NCBI RefSeq assembly: GCF_033947565.1
Contig: NZ_JARPVX010000007.1
Span: forward strand, 65,130-129,129
DNA length: 64,000 nucleotides
Origin: Lichenihabitans sp033947565
Lineage (GTDB): Bacteria > Pseudomonadota > Alphaproteobacteria > Rhizobiales > Beijerinckiaceae
Reading direction: 5' to 3'
The position numbers and the translations under genes were made by a program. This document shows, piece after piece, positions 9,094 through 17,709 of this stretch (its first letter is position 1; each line of letters starts with the position of its first letter). Under the pieces are notes generated by a model. That model saw only the letters and a list, made by a program, of their open reading frames with translations, ran no database searches and was not told where the DNA came from.

Positions 9094-10749
9094 TCACCCG
9101 TGGGCGCCGGCGGCCAAGAGTTCGGGGTCGATCTGCAGGGTGTCGAGCCAGGTCGGGCTGAGCTTCGGGACGGAAGCGAAAAGCAGCCGCGAATAAGGGT
9201 GGCGCGCGTCTCCCATCAGGTCGGCGGTCGCCAGATGGTCGACCTTCTCGCCCTTGAGCATCACCACGATCTCGTCGCAGATCGATTCCACCACCGAAAG
9301 ATCGTGGCTGATGAAGACGTAGGACAGCCCGAACTCGCGTTGCAGCTCCTTCATCAGGTCGAGGATGGCGGCACCCACAACCGTGTCGAGTGCCGATGTG
9401 ACCTCGTCGCACAAGATCAACCGAGGCTCCGCGGCCAGCGCGCGGGCGAAATTGACCCGTTGCTTCTGCCCGCCCGACAATTCGCCGGCCCGGCGATAGC
9501 GCACCGCACGCGGCAGCCGCACCATGTCGAGAAGCTGGTCGACCCGGGCCTGGCGCGCGCTTCCCTTGAGGTGATGGTAGAAGGAAAGCGGACGCGCCAG
9601 GATGTCGCCGATCGACATGGTTGGGTTGAGCGCCGCATCGGCGGATTGAAAGACGATCTGAAGCTCGCGAAGCTGGTCGCGGGTGCGTTCCTTGGCCTGC
9701 CGCGCCAGTTCCCGGCCGTTGAAGATGATATGGCCGCCGACGGGGGGCAGGATGCCGGCGATGGCCCGCGCCAGCGTCGACTTTCCACATCCCGACTCGC
9801 CGATGATGCCGAGGTTGCGCCCTTTCACGACATTGAGGCTGACGTCCTTGACAGCACGCATGAAGGGCAGCCCGTCGGCCTGGATCGGTCCGTAACCAGC
9901 CATCAGGCCGGCCACTTCGAGCAGCACCTCGGGTTTGCCGCTCGGGCTCGAAGCCGCCCGCGGTGCGGGTTCGAAGGCGGCCAGCAGCTCCTTCGTGTAG
10001 GGGTGGGCCGGGGCTGACAGGATCCGCTCGGTCGACCCGACTTCCTGCACCGCGCCGCCCTTGAGGACCACGATGCGGTCGGCGATCTGCGCCACGACCG
10101 CGAGGTCGTGCGACACGTAAACGCCGGCGATGCCGCCTTGTCGCATGACGCGCTTGAAGGCGCGCAGCACCTCGATTTGGGTAGTGACGTCGAGCGCCGT
10201 GGTGGGCTCGTCGAAGATCACGAGCTTCGGATCGCCGATCAGCGCCATGGCGGCGGCAAGGCGCTGCAATTGCCCACCGGAGACCTGGTGGGGGTAGCGC
10301 TGGCCGATGGTGTCCGGCTGCGGCAGGGACAGGGCCCGGAAAAGCTCGACGGCCTTCTTCCGCGCCGCATCCGGTGGCATCGAGCCATGGATGCGGGTGA
10401 CTTCGATCACCTGATCCATGATGGTGCTGGACGGGTTGAAGGCCGCCGCGGCGCTCTGCGGCACATAGGCCACCGTGGCGCCCCGGAGCCTCGCGCGCTC
10501 GGGTTCGCTCAGGCGCGCCATATCGCGTCCGGCCACGCTGACGCTGCCGCCCACGATGCGGCAGCCCTCGCGGGTATAGCCCATCAGGGCCAGCGCGGCC
10601 GTCGTCTTGCCCGAGCCGCTTTCCCCGATCAGGGCGACGATCTCGCCCTCGGCGATGGTGATGCTGACGTCGCGCAGAATGCTCAAGGTGCGACCGGCGT
10701 CGGTCTTCGCCTCGATCGAAAGGTCGTGGATCTCGACGAGATTGGCCAT
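9094..10749 (-). CDS. Peptide/nickel-type ABC transporter, fused double ATPase
   Basis: ATP-binding protein of 551 aa carrying two complete nucleotide-binding domains, equivalent to DppD and DppF joined in one chain. Domain 1 has Walker A GESGSGKTT, signature VSGGQLQ and Walker B LVIFDEPTTAL. Domain 2 has GESGCGKST, LSGGQKQR and LILCDEVTSAL. Both look catalytically complete. It energises import of oligopeptides or similar solutes through the two permeases encoded next door. Its start codon overlaps the permease stop by one base (TGATG), so translation is probably coupled. Fused ATPases of this kind are also known from GsiA and YejF systems. Confidence 0.9.
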   Translation of the reverse strand: MANLVEIHDLSIEAKTDAGRTLSILRDVSITIAEGEIVALIGESGSGKTTAALALMGYTREGCRIVGGSVSVAGRDMARLSEPERARLRGATVAYVPQSAAAAFNPSSTIMDQVIEVTRIHGSMPPDAARKKAVELFRALSLPQPDTIGQRYPHQVSGGQLQRLAAAMALIGDPKLVIFDEPTTALDVTTQIEVLRAFKRVMRQGGIAGVYVSHDLAVVAQIADRIVVLKGGAVQEVGSTERILSAPAHPYTKELLAAFEPAPRAASSPSGKPEVLLEVAGLMAGYGPIQADGLPFMRAVKDVSLNVVKGRNLGIIGESGCGKSTLARAIAGILPPVGGHIIFNGRELARQAKERTRDQLRELQIVFQSADAALNPTMSIGDILARPLSFYHHLKGSARQARVDQLLDMVRLPRAVRYRRAGELSGGQKQRVNFARALAAEPRLILCDEVTSALDTVVGAAILDLMKELQREFGLSYVFISHDLSVVESICDEIVVMLKGEKVDHLATADLMGDARHPYSRLLFASVPKLSPTWLDTLQIDPELLAAGAHG

Positions 10750-11597
10750 CAGGCGCTCCGGTCGCGGATCTTGCGGGGCAGATTGTCGATCAGCAGGTTG
10801 ACGCTGACCGTAAGGCTGGCGATGGCGAGGCAGGGATACACCACGGCCGGCGCCCCGAAGACGAGCCCCTGCAGGTTCTCGTGCACGAGCGCCCCCCAAT
10901 CGGCGTTGGGCGGCTGCACGCCGAGGCCCAGGAAGGACAGGCCGGACAACAACAGAACGATGAACACGAACCGCAGGCCGGTATCGGCCAGAACCGGCCC
11001 GGTGATGTTCGGGAGGATTTCCCGCAGAACCAGATAAAGCACGCCCTCGCCCCGGATCCGCGCCACGGTGACGAAATCCATGGCGTTCACGTTGACCGCG
11101 AGGGAGCGCGCGAACCGGAAGGCCCCCGGCATGTAGATGACCGCGAGGGTCGTGATCAGCCAGGGGATGGAAGAGCCGACCGCCGCCACCATCATCAGGC
11201 CGAAGAGCTTGCTCGGAATCGAGTTCATCGCGTCGAGGAAGCGGCTCAGTACGGAATCGAGCCGGCCGCCGGCGACGGCCGCCACGATTCCCAGCACCAC
11301 ACCCGAGCCGCAGGCGAAGACCACGGCGACAAGCGAGATGCCGACCGTGTAACGCGCCCCCATGACGATGCGGGAAAACACGTCGCGGCCCAGATAGTCG
11401 CTGCCCATCCAGAGGGTGCTGCTTCCCGATCCGAAGTAGTCGGTGTCGACGATCTGACCGACCGGGTAGCGGATGAGCACGGGGGCCAGGATCGCCACGA
11501 CGGCCCAGAACAGCACAATCGCGAAGCCGACACTGCCCGTGGTGTTGAAGCTCCAGCGCCGCATGCGCCGCGGGGCGGCGAGTTCGATGCTTGTCAT
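10749..11597 (-). CDS. Peptide-type ABC transporter permease, DppC-like
   Basis: Inner-membrane permease of 282 aa. The first membrane segment is VGFAIVLFWAVVAILAPVLI, followed by the DppC-type extracytoplasmic sequence TLWMGSDYLGRDVFSRIVMGAR. The cytoplasmic ATPase-contact loop reads AMDFVTVARIRGEG...LREILPN. About six membrane segments are expected. It pairs with the DppB-like permease, whose stop overlaps its start by four bases, and with the fused ATPase downstream. The start at 11597 gives MTSIELAAPRRMRRWSF. Confidence 0.9.
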   Translation of the reverse strand: MTSIELAAPRRMRRWSFNTTGSVGFAIVLFWAVVAILAPVLIRYPVGQIVDTDYFGSGSSTLWMGSDYLGRDVFSRIVMGARYTVGISLVAVVFACGSGVVLGIVAAVAGGRLDSVLSRFLDAMNSIPSKLFGLMMVAAVGSSIPWLITTLAVIYMPGAFRFARSLAVNVNAMDFVTVARIRGEGVLYLVLREILPNITGPVLADTGLRFVFIVLLLSGLSFLGLGVQPPNADWGALVHENLQGLVFGAPAVVYPCLAIASLTVSVNLLIDNLPRKIRDRSA

Positions 11598-12679
11598 CGG
11601 AGCCTCGGATTGGCCACAAGCGCGACGATGTCGGCCAGCGTCGTCAGGATGAGAAACCCGACGCAGAAGATCATGGCGCAGGTCTGGATCAGCGGCAGGT
11701 CGCGGGTCGCGACCGCATCCACCATGAGTTTGGCGATGCCGGGATAGTTGAAGATCGTTTCGACGATGATCACGCCACCGAGCAGGTAGGACAAGGACAA
11801 GGCCATGGCATTGACGATGGGCCCGAGCGCGTTCGGCAAGGCATGGCGCAGCACGATGCGCTGCCGGGAGGCGCCCTTGAGTAGCGCCATTTCGGCATAG
11901 GGCGAGGCGAGGGTCGAGATCACGGCCGCGCGTGTCATGCGGATCATCTGCGCCGCCACCACGCAGGTCAGCGTGATGACCGGCATCGCGAAGACGCGCA
12001 GAAGCTGGCCCACCGTGGTGATCTCGTTGGCGAAGGCGAGGGCCGGAAGCCAGTGCAGATAGACCGAGAAGACCAGAACGGCCGCCGTCGCGACCATGAA
12101 TTCGGGAACCGAGATGAGCGCGATGGTCAGAAAGGTCACGCTGCGGTCGTAAGCGGTTCCGCGGAACATGGCCGAGGTGATGCCGAGCAGCAGGGCGAGC
12201 GGCACCGAAAACGCAGTGGTGACGGCCGCGAGCTTCAGCGAGTTGGCAAGCCGTCCGCCGACCAGCTGGGCGATGGGCAGGTCGTTCGCGTAGGAGCGGC
12301 CGAAATCGCCCCGAAGCAGTCCGAACGACCAGTGCAGATAGCGAAACGCGGCGGGGTCGTCGAGGTGCATGGCCTTGCGCAGCCCGGCCACGGCTTCCGG
12401 GGTCGCGGCCTGACCGAGCAGGATCGTCGCCGTGTCGCCCGGCAGCATCGCGGTGGCGAAGAACACCGCCACCGACACGATCAACAGCGTCACGACCGAG
12501 AACAGGATGCGGTCGAGCGCGAGAAACAAGATGCGCCCCTTGACGCCCGCCGAGGCGCCCGGGTGTTTGAACCCGCGATGCAGCAAAGCGGGAAAACGCC
12601 GCCACGCTCCGGGCCGCAGCGGCGGTGACCGGGCTTCTGGCGATTGGGCGGGCGGAGAGGCTGGTGTCGCGGCGTTCAT
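11594..12679 (-). CDS. Peptide-type ABC transporter permease, DppB-like
   Basis: Inner-membrane permease of 361 aa, somewhat longer than the usual 310-340 because of a proline- and alanine-rich cytosolic N-terminus of about 50 residues. The first membrane segment is VVTLLIVSVAVFFATAMLPG, with the DppB-type sequence FGRSYANDLPI after it. The ATPase-contact loop is SPYAEMALLKGASRQRIVLRHALPN. A GGGACGGGA ribosome-binding site sits just ahead of the ATG at 12679. The gene is separated from the binding-protein gene by 148 bases that can fold into nested stems. Confidence 0.88.
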   Translation of the reverse strand: MNAATPASPPAQSPEARSPPLRPGAWRRFPALLHRGFKHPGASAGVKGRILFLALDRILFSVVTLLIVSVAVFFATAMLPGDTATILLGQAATPEAVAGLRKAMHLDDPAAFRYLHWSFGLLRGDFGRSYANDLPIAQLVGGRLANSLKLAAVTTAFSVPLALLLGITSAMFRGTAYDRSVTFLTIALISVPEFMVATAAVLVFSVYLHWLPALAFANEITTVGQLLRVFAMPVITLTCVVAAQMIRMTRAAVISTLASPYAEMALLKGASRQRIVLRHALPNALGPIVNAMALSLSYLLGGVIIVETIFNYPGIAKLMVDAVATRDLPLIQTCAMIFCVGFLILTTLADIVALVANPRLR

Positions 12680-12711
12680 TCCCGTCCCTCCGTCCAGCCA
12701 CACGATATTAT

Positions 12712-12787
12712 GCAGGGCTTGTGCCGTTTGCCCGCCGTGCCGCGAGGCCTAGCGGAAAACGGCACATTTTGTCGTTGCAGGCCCTGC
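12712..12787 (-). promoter_or_regulatory. Nested stem-loops between binding-protein and permease genes
   Basis: The gap between the binding-protein stop and the permease start holds two nested perfect inverted repeats: an outer GCAGGGC/GCCCTGC at 12712-12718 and 12781-12787, and an inner TGTGCCGTTT/AAACGGCACA at 12720-12729 and 12757-12766. The loop between the inner arms can pair further (CCGC/GCGG). There is no U-run on the transcribed strand. By analogy with other binding-protein operons, it may protect the upstream message and lower permease output. Confidence 0.5.
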
Positions 12788-12827
12788 TTCGGCCGCGTCG
12801 CGATGGGCGCGAACCCCGCGCCTGCGC

Positions 12828-14441
12828 TCAGCTTTCGAGCCAAACGTGTTCGGCGAACACATAGCCCATCATGCCGCCGAGCGGATTCGCCTCGAGGCCC
12901 TTCATCTTGTCCGTGAAGCCGTCGACGTTGGCGATGAAGGCGGGCACGATGGTGCCGGCCTGCTCGGACACCATCACCTGCATGTCGCCGTAGATCTGCT
13001 TGCGCTTGGCCTGGTCGAGCAGGCCGCGCGCTTCGTGGAGCATCGAGTCGAACTTCTCCGACTTGAAGCGGCTTTCGTTCCACGGCGCGTCGGAAGCGTA
13101 GAGCAGCGAGAACAAGATGTCGGCAGTCGGCCGCGGGTTGATGTTGCCGAAATGGACGGGCGCGACGAGCCAATACTTGTCCCAATACCCGTCGGACGGC
13201 ACGCGCTGGATGTCGAACTTCATGCCGATATCGGCACCGGCCTGTTGAACGACGGTGGCCATCTCGACCGAATCGTCGGCGGCTTCCGCGGCGACGATCG
13301 GGATCGTCTGACCAAGCACGCCGGCCTTGTCGAACAGGTGCTTGGCGCGGTCGGGATCGAAAGCCTTCGGCTTCAGTTCGGCATTGTAATAAGGGTTGGC
13401 GGGCGAGATCGGCTGATCGTTGCCGATCACGGCGAGGTCGCGCAGAACCGACTTCTTGATCGCTTCCCGGTTCACCAGATACTTCATGCCCTCGATGAAG
13501 CCCTGCTTGTCACCCGGCGACAGGTCGAGCCGGATGTTGAGGTCGGTGTAACCGCCCGACGTGCTTTGCAGGGTCTTGAAGCCTGGCTGACGGTCGACGA
13601 GGTGCATCGAACGCGGGTTGATCGCCGCCGCCAGATGGATGTCGCCCGACAACAAGGCGTTGGTGCGCGCCGTATCGTCGGCGATGGCGAAGAACTCGAA
13701 CGAATCGACGTAGGGTTTGCCCGACTTGAAGTAGGACTTGTTCTTGACGCCGATCGAACGCACGCCCGGCTCGAAGACCTGCAGCACAAAGGGGCCGGTG
13801 CCGTTGCCCTTCGAGAAATCCGTCGTGCCGTCGGCCACGATCATGAATTGCAGCATCGACAAAATGGTCGGAAGGTCGGCGTTGGCCTGTTCGAGCGTGA
13901 TCTCGACCGTCAAGGGATCGACGGCCTTGAAGCCGACCATCTGCTTAGCGATCTTGGCGAGCTTCGAGCCGACACTCGGGTCGAGGTGCCGCTTCAGCGA
14001 GAAGATGACGTCGGCCGCGCTGAGCGTCTTGCCGTCGTGGAAGGTCACGCCCTTCTTGAGCTTGATGGTCCAGACCTTGGCATCCGTCGTATCGAAGCTG
14101 TCCGCCAGCTCCATCTGGGCGACGCCCGCCTGGTCGAGGAAGGTCAGGCGATTGTAGAAGGCGCAAATGCGGACGTAGTCGGTCGACACGGACGATTTGG
14201 CGGGATCGAGGGTATCGGCGTTGCTTGACGAATAGCCGGCCGCCTTCAAGGCGCCGCCCGACTTCGGCTCGGCCGCCAGGGCCGAGCCGGCGCGCCCAAG
14301 GATCGTGGTGCCGGCGGATGCCGCGATCCCACCGGCCATCAGCAGCCGCAGGAGGTCGCGACGCGACGCGCCATTGCGGATGGCCTGCTCCACCGCCGCA
14401 TCGTCGGAGATGGTCCCGTTCGGTATTGGCGCTTGAGTCAT
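12828..14441 (-). CDS. Peptide/solute-binding protein of ABC importer, Tat-exported
   Basis: Family 5 extracellular solute-binding protein of 537 aa. The N-terminus carries a twin-arginine signal, SRRDLLRLLMAGGIAAS, ending near the ALA before AEPKSGG, so it is probably folded before export to the periplasm. The family segments are recognisable: WTIKLKKGVTFHDGKTLSAADV, then GTGPFVLQ, then YLVNREAIKK. It would deliver oligopeptides, opines or similar ligands to the neighbouring permeases; the ligand cannot be read from sequence. A GGGGACGACG precedes the ATG. It is first in the operon order binding protein, DppB, DppC, ATPase. Confidence 0.9.
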   Translation of the reverse strand: MTQAPIPNGTISDDAAVEQAIRNGASRRDLLRLLMAGGIAASAGTTILGRAGSALAAEPKSGGALKAAGYSSSNADTLDPAKSSVSTDYVRICAFYNRLTFLDQAGVAQMELADSFDTTDAKVWTIKLKKGVTFHDGKTLSAADVIFSLKRHLDPSVGSKLAKIAKQMVGFKAVDPLTVEITLEQANADLPTILSMLQFMIVADGTTDFSKGNGTGPFVLQVFEPGVRSIGVKNKSYFKSGKPYVDSFEFFAIADDTARTNALLSGDIHLAAAINPRSMHLVDRQPGFKTLQSTSGGYTDLNIRLDLSPGDKQGFIEGMKYLVNREAIKKSVLRDLAVIGNDQPISPANPYYNAELKPKAFDPDRAKHLFDKAGVLGQTIPIVAAEAADDSVEMATVVQQAGADIGMKFDIQRVPSDGYWDKYWLVAPVHFGNINPRPTADILFSLLYASDAPWNESRFKSEKFDSMLHEARGLLDQAKRKQIYGDMQVMVSEQAGTIVPAFIANVDGFTDKMKGLEANPLGGMMGYVFAEHVWLES

Positions 14442-14660
14442 CGTCGTCCCCGTGTGTCGTACCTGGTTGGTAACCGGCGGGTCGATCGGCGTTGTTCCGA
14501 CCCATCTCTGCCGGCTCATGATCCCAGTCGGGGCGCTGTGGATGCACCTGTTTTCCCAGTCCGGGCGGCACAAAGTTTCGATTCAGTCGAATCCCACGCT
14601 ATTTTCCGGGCCCGGGGTGGATAAGTGGCCTGGCAGGCCACCGCGCCATCGGTCGGCCGC

Positions 14661-15785
14661 TCAGCTCCGCAGCCGGTGCAAGAGCGCCAGGATCACGGCG
14701 CGACAGCCTTCGAGCTCTCCGAGGGTCACATATTCGTTGGCCTTGTGGGCCCGTGCGATGTCGCCGGGGCCGCAGATGATCGCATCGACGCCGGCCTGCT
14801 GGAACAGCCCGGCCTCCGTGCCGTAACTCACGGCGGCCAGCGGCACCTCGCCGGTGAGCGCCTCGAGCAGCGCCGCCAGCGGCGCGTTTTCCGCGAGGGC
14901 CAAGCCAGGAAAGCTCGTCACCACGTCCCAATCGGTTTCGAAGCCCTTTTGGCGCAGTTCGGCGAAGGCCGTCGCGACCGGCTGCACCAGGTCCAAGGGT
15001 TCGACCCCGGCGATGGCACGCGCTTCGAACTCGATCCTGCAGGTGTCGGGGATGATGTTGACCGCCTGTCCCCCCTGCAGGATGCCCGCCTGCAGCGTCG
15101 AATAGGGCGGGGCGAAAGCGGCGTCGAACGGTCCCTCGGCCAGCGCGGCTTCGGTCGCGACGACGCTGGCCAGGATATGGGCCATGCCGTGGATCGCGTT
15201 GAGGGCGAGGTCCGGTCGCGACGAATGTCCTGTGCGCCCGCGCACCGCCGCGCGCACCGCGACCTTGCCCTTGTGGGACCGAACGGCGCGCATCCCGCTC
15301 GGCTCGCCGATGATGGCTCCGAGCTGCGGCCCGGCGAGGTCGGGGAGGCGCGCCAGCATGTGGCGGACGCCGCGACAGCCGATCTCCTCGTCATAGGAGA
15401 AGGCGAGGTGGATCGGCACCGACAGCGGCTGCGCGGCGATCTCGGGCAAACACGACAGGACGGCGGCCAGAAAGCCCTTCATGTCGCTGGTGCCGCGTCC
15501 ATAAAGCTTGTCGCCCTCGGATCGAAGGCTGAACGGATCGGATCGCCAGTCGGCTTCCTTGGCGGGCACCACATCCATGTGGCCGGACAGGATGTAGCCC
15601 GGTCGGTCCGCCGGACCGAAACTGGCGAAAAGGTTCACCCGGTCGCCTTCCGGGCCCGGGATCAGCGTGACACGCCCCCCATGCTGCTCGACGAACGACC
15701 TGATCCAGCCGGCGATCTCGCCGTTCGGCGTCGTCACCACCGAAGGGAAGCCAACGAGGCGTGCCAGGATTTCTGAGGCTTGCAT
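14661..15785 (-). CDS. M20-family deacylase, acetylornithine deacetylase (ArgE)-like
   Basis: Zinc-dependent M20 amidohydrolase of 374 aa. Metal-site segments are visible: SGHMDVVP with the His and Asp, GRGTSDMKGFLAA with the bridging Asp, DEEIGCRGV with the catalytic and metal Glu residues, and GEPSGM. GRTGHSS is the dimerisation-domain motif. It would hydrolyse an N-acyl group from an amino acid such as acetylornithine. Its place upstream of a solute-importer operon, in a region with two acetyltransferase genes, suggests breakdown of an acylated compound rather than arginine synthesis, but this is inference. A TTG at 15803 is an alternative start. Confidence 0.82.
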   Translation of the reverse strand: MQASEILARLVGFPSVVTTPNGEIAGWIRSFVEQHGGRVTLIPGPEGDRVNLFASFGPADRPGYILSGHMDVVPAKEADWRSDPFSLRSEGDKLYGRGTSDMKGFLAAVLSCLPEIAAQPLSVPIHLAFSYDEEIGCRGVRHMLARLPDLAGPQLGAIIGEPSGMRAVRSHKGKVAVRAAVRGRTGHSSRPDLALNAIHGMAHILASVVATEAALAEGPFDAAFAPPYSTLQAGILQGGQAVNIIPDTCRIEFEARAIAGVEPLDLVQPVATAFAELRQKGFETDWDVVTSFPGLALAENAPLAALLEALTGEVPLAAVSYGTEAGLFQQAGVDAIICGPGDIARAHKANEYVTLGELEGCRAVILALLHRLRS

Positions 15786-15992
15786 GGGCTGACCGTTCAA
15801 CAAAGCTGAAACCTAAACCGGGCCGCGACGCCGCAATGCCGAAAGTTGCGGCACTTTGACCGAAACTGCCGCATCGGGCGCGCGAAACAGTGCTTTTGGC
15901 GCGCGTTTCGCGGCAAGGTCGATGATGGCAAACGAAGTCTCGGCGTGTCGTGCCGGACTTGCGAGGGATCGGGCCAAAGGCCTCGAGAGTGG

Positions 15993-16886
15993 ATGATGGT
16001 CGACGACGCGCCCAAGCAGATTGAGTCGTTCACGCTGTCGCTCGCCGACATCGGAACGGTCGACATCGACAAGCTCCACATGCTGTCGATGAGCGTGCGA
16101 TGGCCGCATCGTGCGGAGGACTGGGCCTTCTTGCGCACGGTGGGCCAGGGTCTCGCGGCCCTCGACGAGATCGGTCGTGCCACCGCCTCGGTGATGTGGT
16201 TCCCGCAAGGCGACAGCTTCGCGACGATCGGCATGGTGATGACGTCGCCTCGCCTGCAGACGCATGGGGCCGGCCATTGGCTGATGGGCCATGCGTTGAA
16301 GCGTCTCGGGCAGCGCGATCTTGGCCTTAACGCGACCCGGGCAGCCATACGGCTCTACCGGACACTCGGGTTCGAGAAGGAAACAACCGTCTACCAGCAT
16401 CAAGGTGAGGCGCGCGCATCCGTGTCGGACCTGCCGACGGAGGGCGGGTGGATGCGCCCCCTCGATGCCGCCGACCTGCCGCAGATCCTGGTTTTGGATC
16501 GGCGGGCGGCCGGCTATGATCGGAGCGCGCTGATCGCCGAACTGGTGCAGCGGTCGCAGGTGCTTGGTCATTTTCGCAACGAGGTTCTGGTCGGCTTCGC
16601 GTTCTGCCGCCCGTTCGGCCGTGGCACCGTCGTCGGACCGGTCGTGGCGTCCTGCGACGCGGACGCGATCGCCCTCGTGGCCCCGTTTCTGGCCCAAAAG
16701 GCCGGCTCCTTTGTCCGACTGGACACCCGGCTCGCATCGGGCGCCTTTGTGGTGTTCCTCGAGGCCTCGGGCCTCAAGCTTTTCGACACGGTGATGGCCA
16801 TGACGCTGGGTCGTCCGTGGACCCGCCCCGCCCGCAGCGACGACGCCCCCATGATCTACGGGCTTTCGACGCAGGCGACCGGCTGA
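15993..16886 (+). CDS. Two-domain GNAT acetyltransferase, copy 2
   Basis: GNAT-like protein of 297 aa, homologous over its whole length to the one at 3318-4175. Shared blocks are WPHR.EDWAF near the N-terminus, RLYRTLGFEKE (copy 1: LYEKLGFVATG), FGRGTVVGPVVA, and VRLDTRLASGAFVVFLEASGL. The acetyl-CoA loop is less canonical (RLQTHGAGHWLMG) than in copy 1, so the substrate or activity may differ. Two adjacent ATGs (15993, 15996) follow a GAGAG. The cupin partner lies just downstream on the opposite strand, so here the pair is convergent rather than co-directional. Confidence 0.78.
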   Translation: MMVDDAPKQIESFTLSLADIGTVDIDKLHMLSMSVRWPHRAEDWAFLRTVGQGLAALDEIGRATASVMWFPQGDSFATIGMVMTSPRLQTHGAGHWLMGHALKRLGQRDLGLNATRAAIRLYRTLGFEKETTVYQHQGEARASVSDLPTEGGWMRPLDAADLPQILVLDRRAAGYDRSALIAELVQRSQVLGHFRNEVLVGFAFCRPFGRGTVVGPVVASCDADAIALVAPFLAQKAGSFVRLDTRLASGAFVVFLEASGLKLFDTVMAMTLGRPWTRPARSDDAPMIYGLSTQATG

Positions 16887-16934
16887 CGTCCCGGCGCGCC
16901 CGAGCGGCGGGCAGCCGGGCGTCTCGCCGCACCG

Positions 16935-17288
16935 TCAATCGACGTAAACGTAGATCTTCCGGATCGTCTCGATGGTCTTCCACACCCCGCGATAACCCGG
17001 CTTCAACACGAAGCTGTCGCCCGCCCGGAACGTATGGGTTTCGCCGCCCTCTTCGGTCAATTCGGCATGACCTTCCAGGATGTAGCAAAATTCAAAGGCT
17101 TCCCCTTTGATCGACGTGTAGGTGCCCGGCGTGGCCGACCAGATGCCTGTGCGCACATGCCCGTCGCGCGCGTCGTCGAGCGGCCAGGTCTTGAAGGCGG
17201 GCGCACCCTCGATGAGGCGTTCGGGAAGGGCGACCGAATCCCGGGGTGCGAAGGCCGGGTTTGTGTCGAGACGAACGATAAGGGCCAA
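16935..17288 (-). CDS. Small cupin-fold protein (Cupin_3/DUF861-like), copy 2, UUG start
   Basis: Cupin of 117 aa if begun at the TTG at 17288, which lies 7 bases after a perfect AGGAG. No ATG or GTG is suitably placed. This start makes the protein exactly the same length as the copy at 4184-4537, aligning without a gap from MALIVRLDTNPAF against MTLLVSLDTAPSF. The core IKGEAFEFCYILEG, FRAGDSFVLKPG and GVWKTIETIRKIYV matches the Cupin_3 family. Function is unknown. High conservation between the two cupins, against strong divergence of the two GNATs, suggests the cupin role is the shared part. Confidence 0.8.
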   Translation of the reverse strand: MALIVRLDTNPAFAPRDSVALPERLIEGAPAFKTWPLDDARDGHVRTGIWSATPGTYTSIKGEAFEFCYILEGHAELTEEGGETHTFRAGDSFVLKPGYRGVWKTIETIRKIYVYVD

Positions 17289-17709
17289 AAAGGATCTCCT
17301 GCGCTTGGGCCTGAACAGGGCCGTTCTAGCCTCGCCCGCGCCCGACGAGCCGTCGTTTGTTGTGATGCGGCGACACGTTCTGCCGCGCTCGGGCCTGCGT
17401 GAGGCATGATGTGGCGGTGTCGGCCGATGGCGTCGGGAGCTGGCGCGCGGCGTGCTCAATGTCTCAGGCCCTCGGCCCAGGCGTCACGCGGGCCCGACAG
17501 CGCCCGGCAGCCGCTTATGCCGTTCCGTTCGGGTCAAAGAGTGTATGCTGTTGCCCGACACGCAGGATCGGGTCCGGGCGGCGAGCGATGCCGGTTAGCG
17601 TCGGCGGTGCTCATAAGGACGGTGTTGCCCATGGCGGGCTCGCCGGCGAGCGCGAAGCCCTTGCGGCGCCGCGCTGCCTTCCGCTTTCGACCCAACCAGG
17701 GACCGCGAC
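17289..17709. other. 421-base divergent intergenic region, no feature seen
   Basis: This lies between the second cupin gene and the aldo-keto reductase gene, which read away from each other, so both promoters should be here. Open frames crossing it have no homology I recognise and look like GC-rich shadows. I could not place convincing -35/-10 elements or operators. Confidence 0.4.

Noticed and set aside
12700..12715. Internal promoter ahead of the DppB-like permease based on an ATAATAT stretch
   Set aside because: A -10-like CATAAT can be read on the minus strand, but no acceptable -35 lies upstream of it.
14575..14595. tRNA-like GATTCAGTCGAATCC stretch upstream of the binding-protein gene
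   Set aside because: It resembles a T-arm only locally; no acceptor, D- or anticodon arm can be built around it. It is a short inverted repeat at most.
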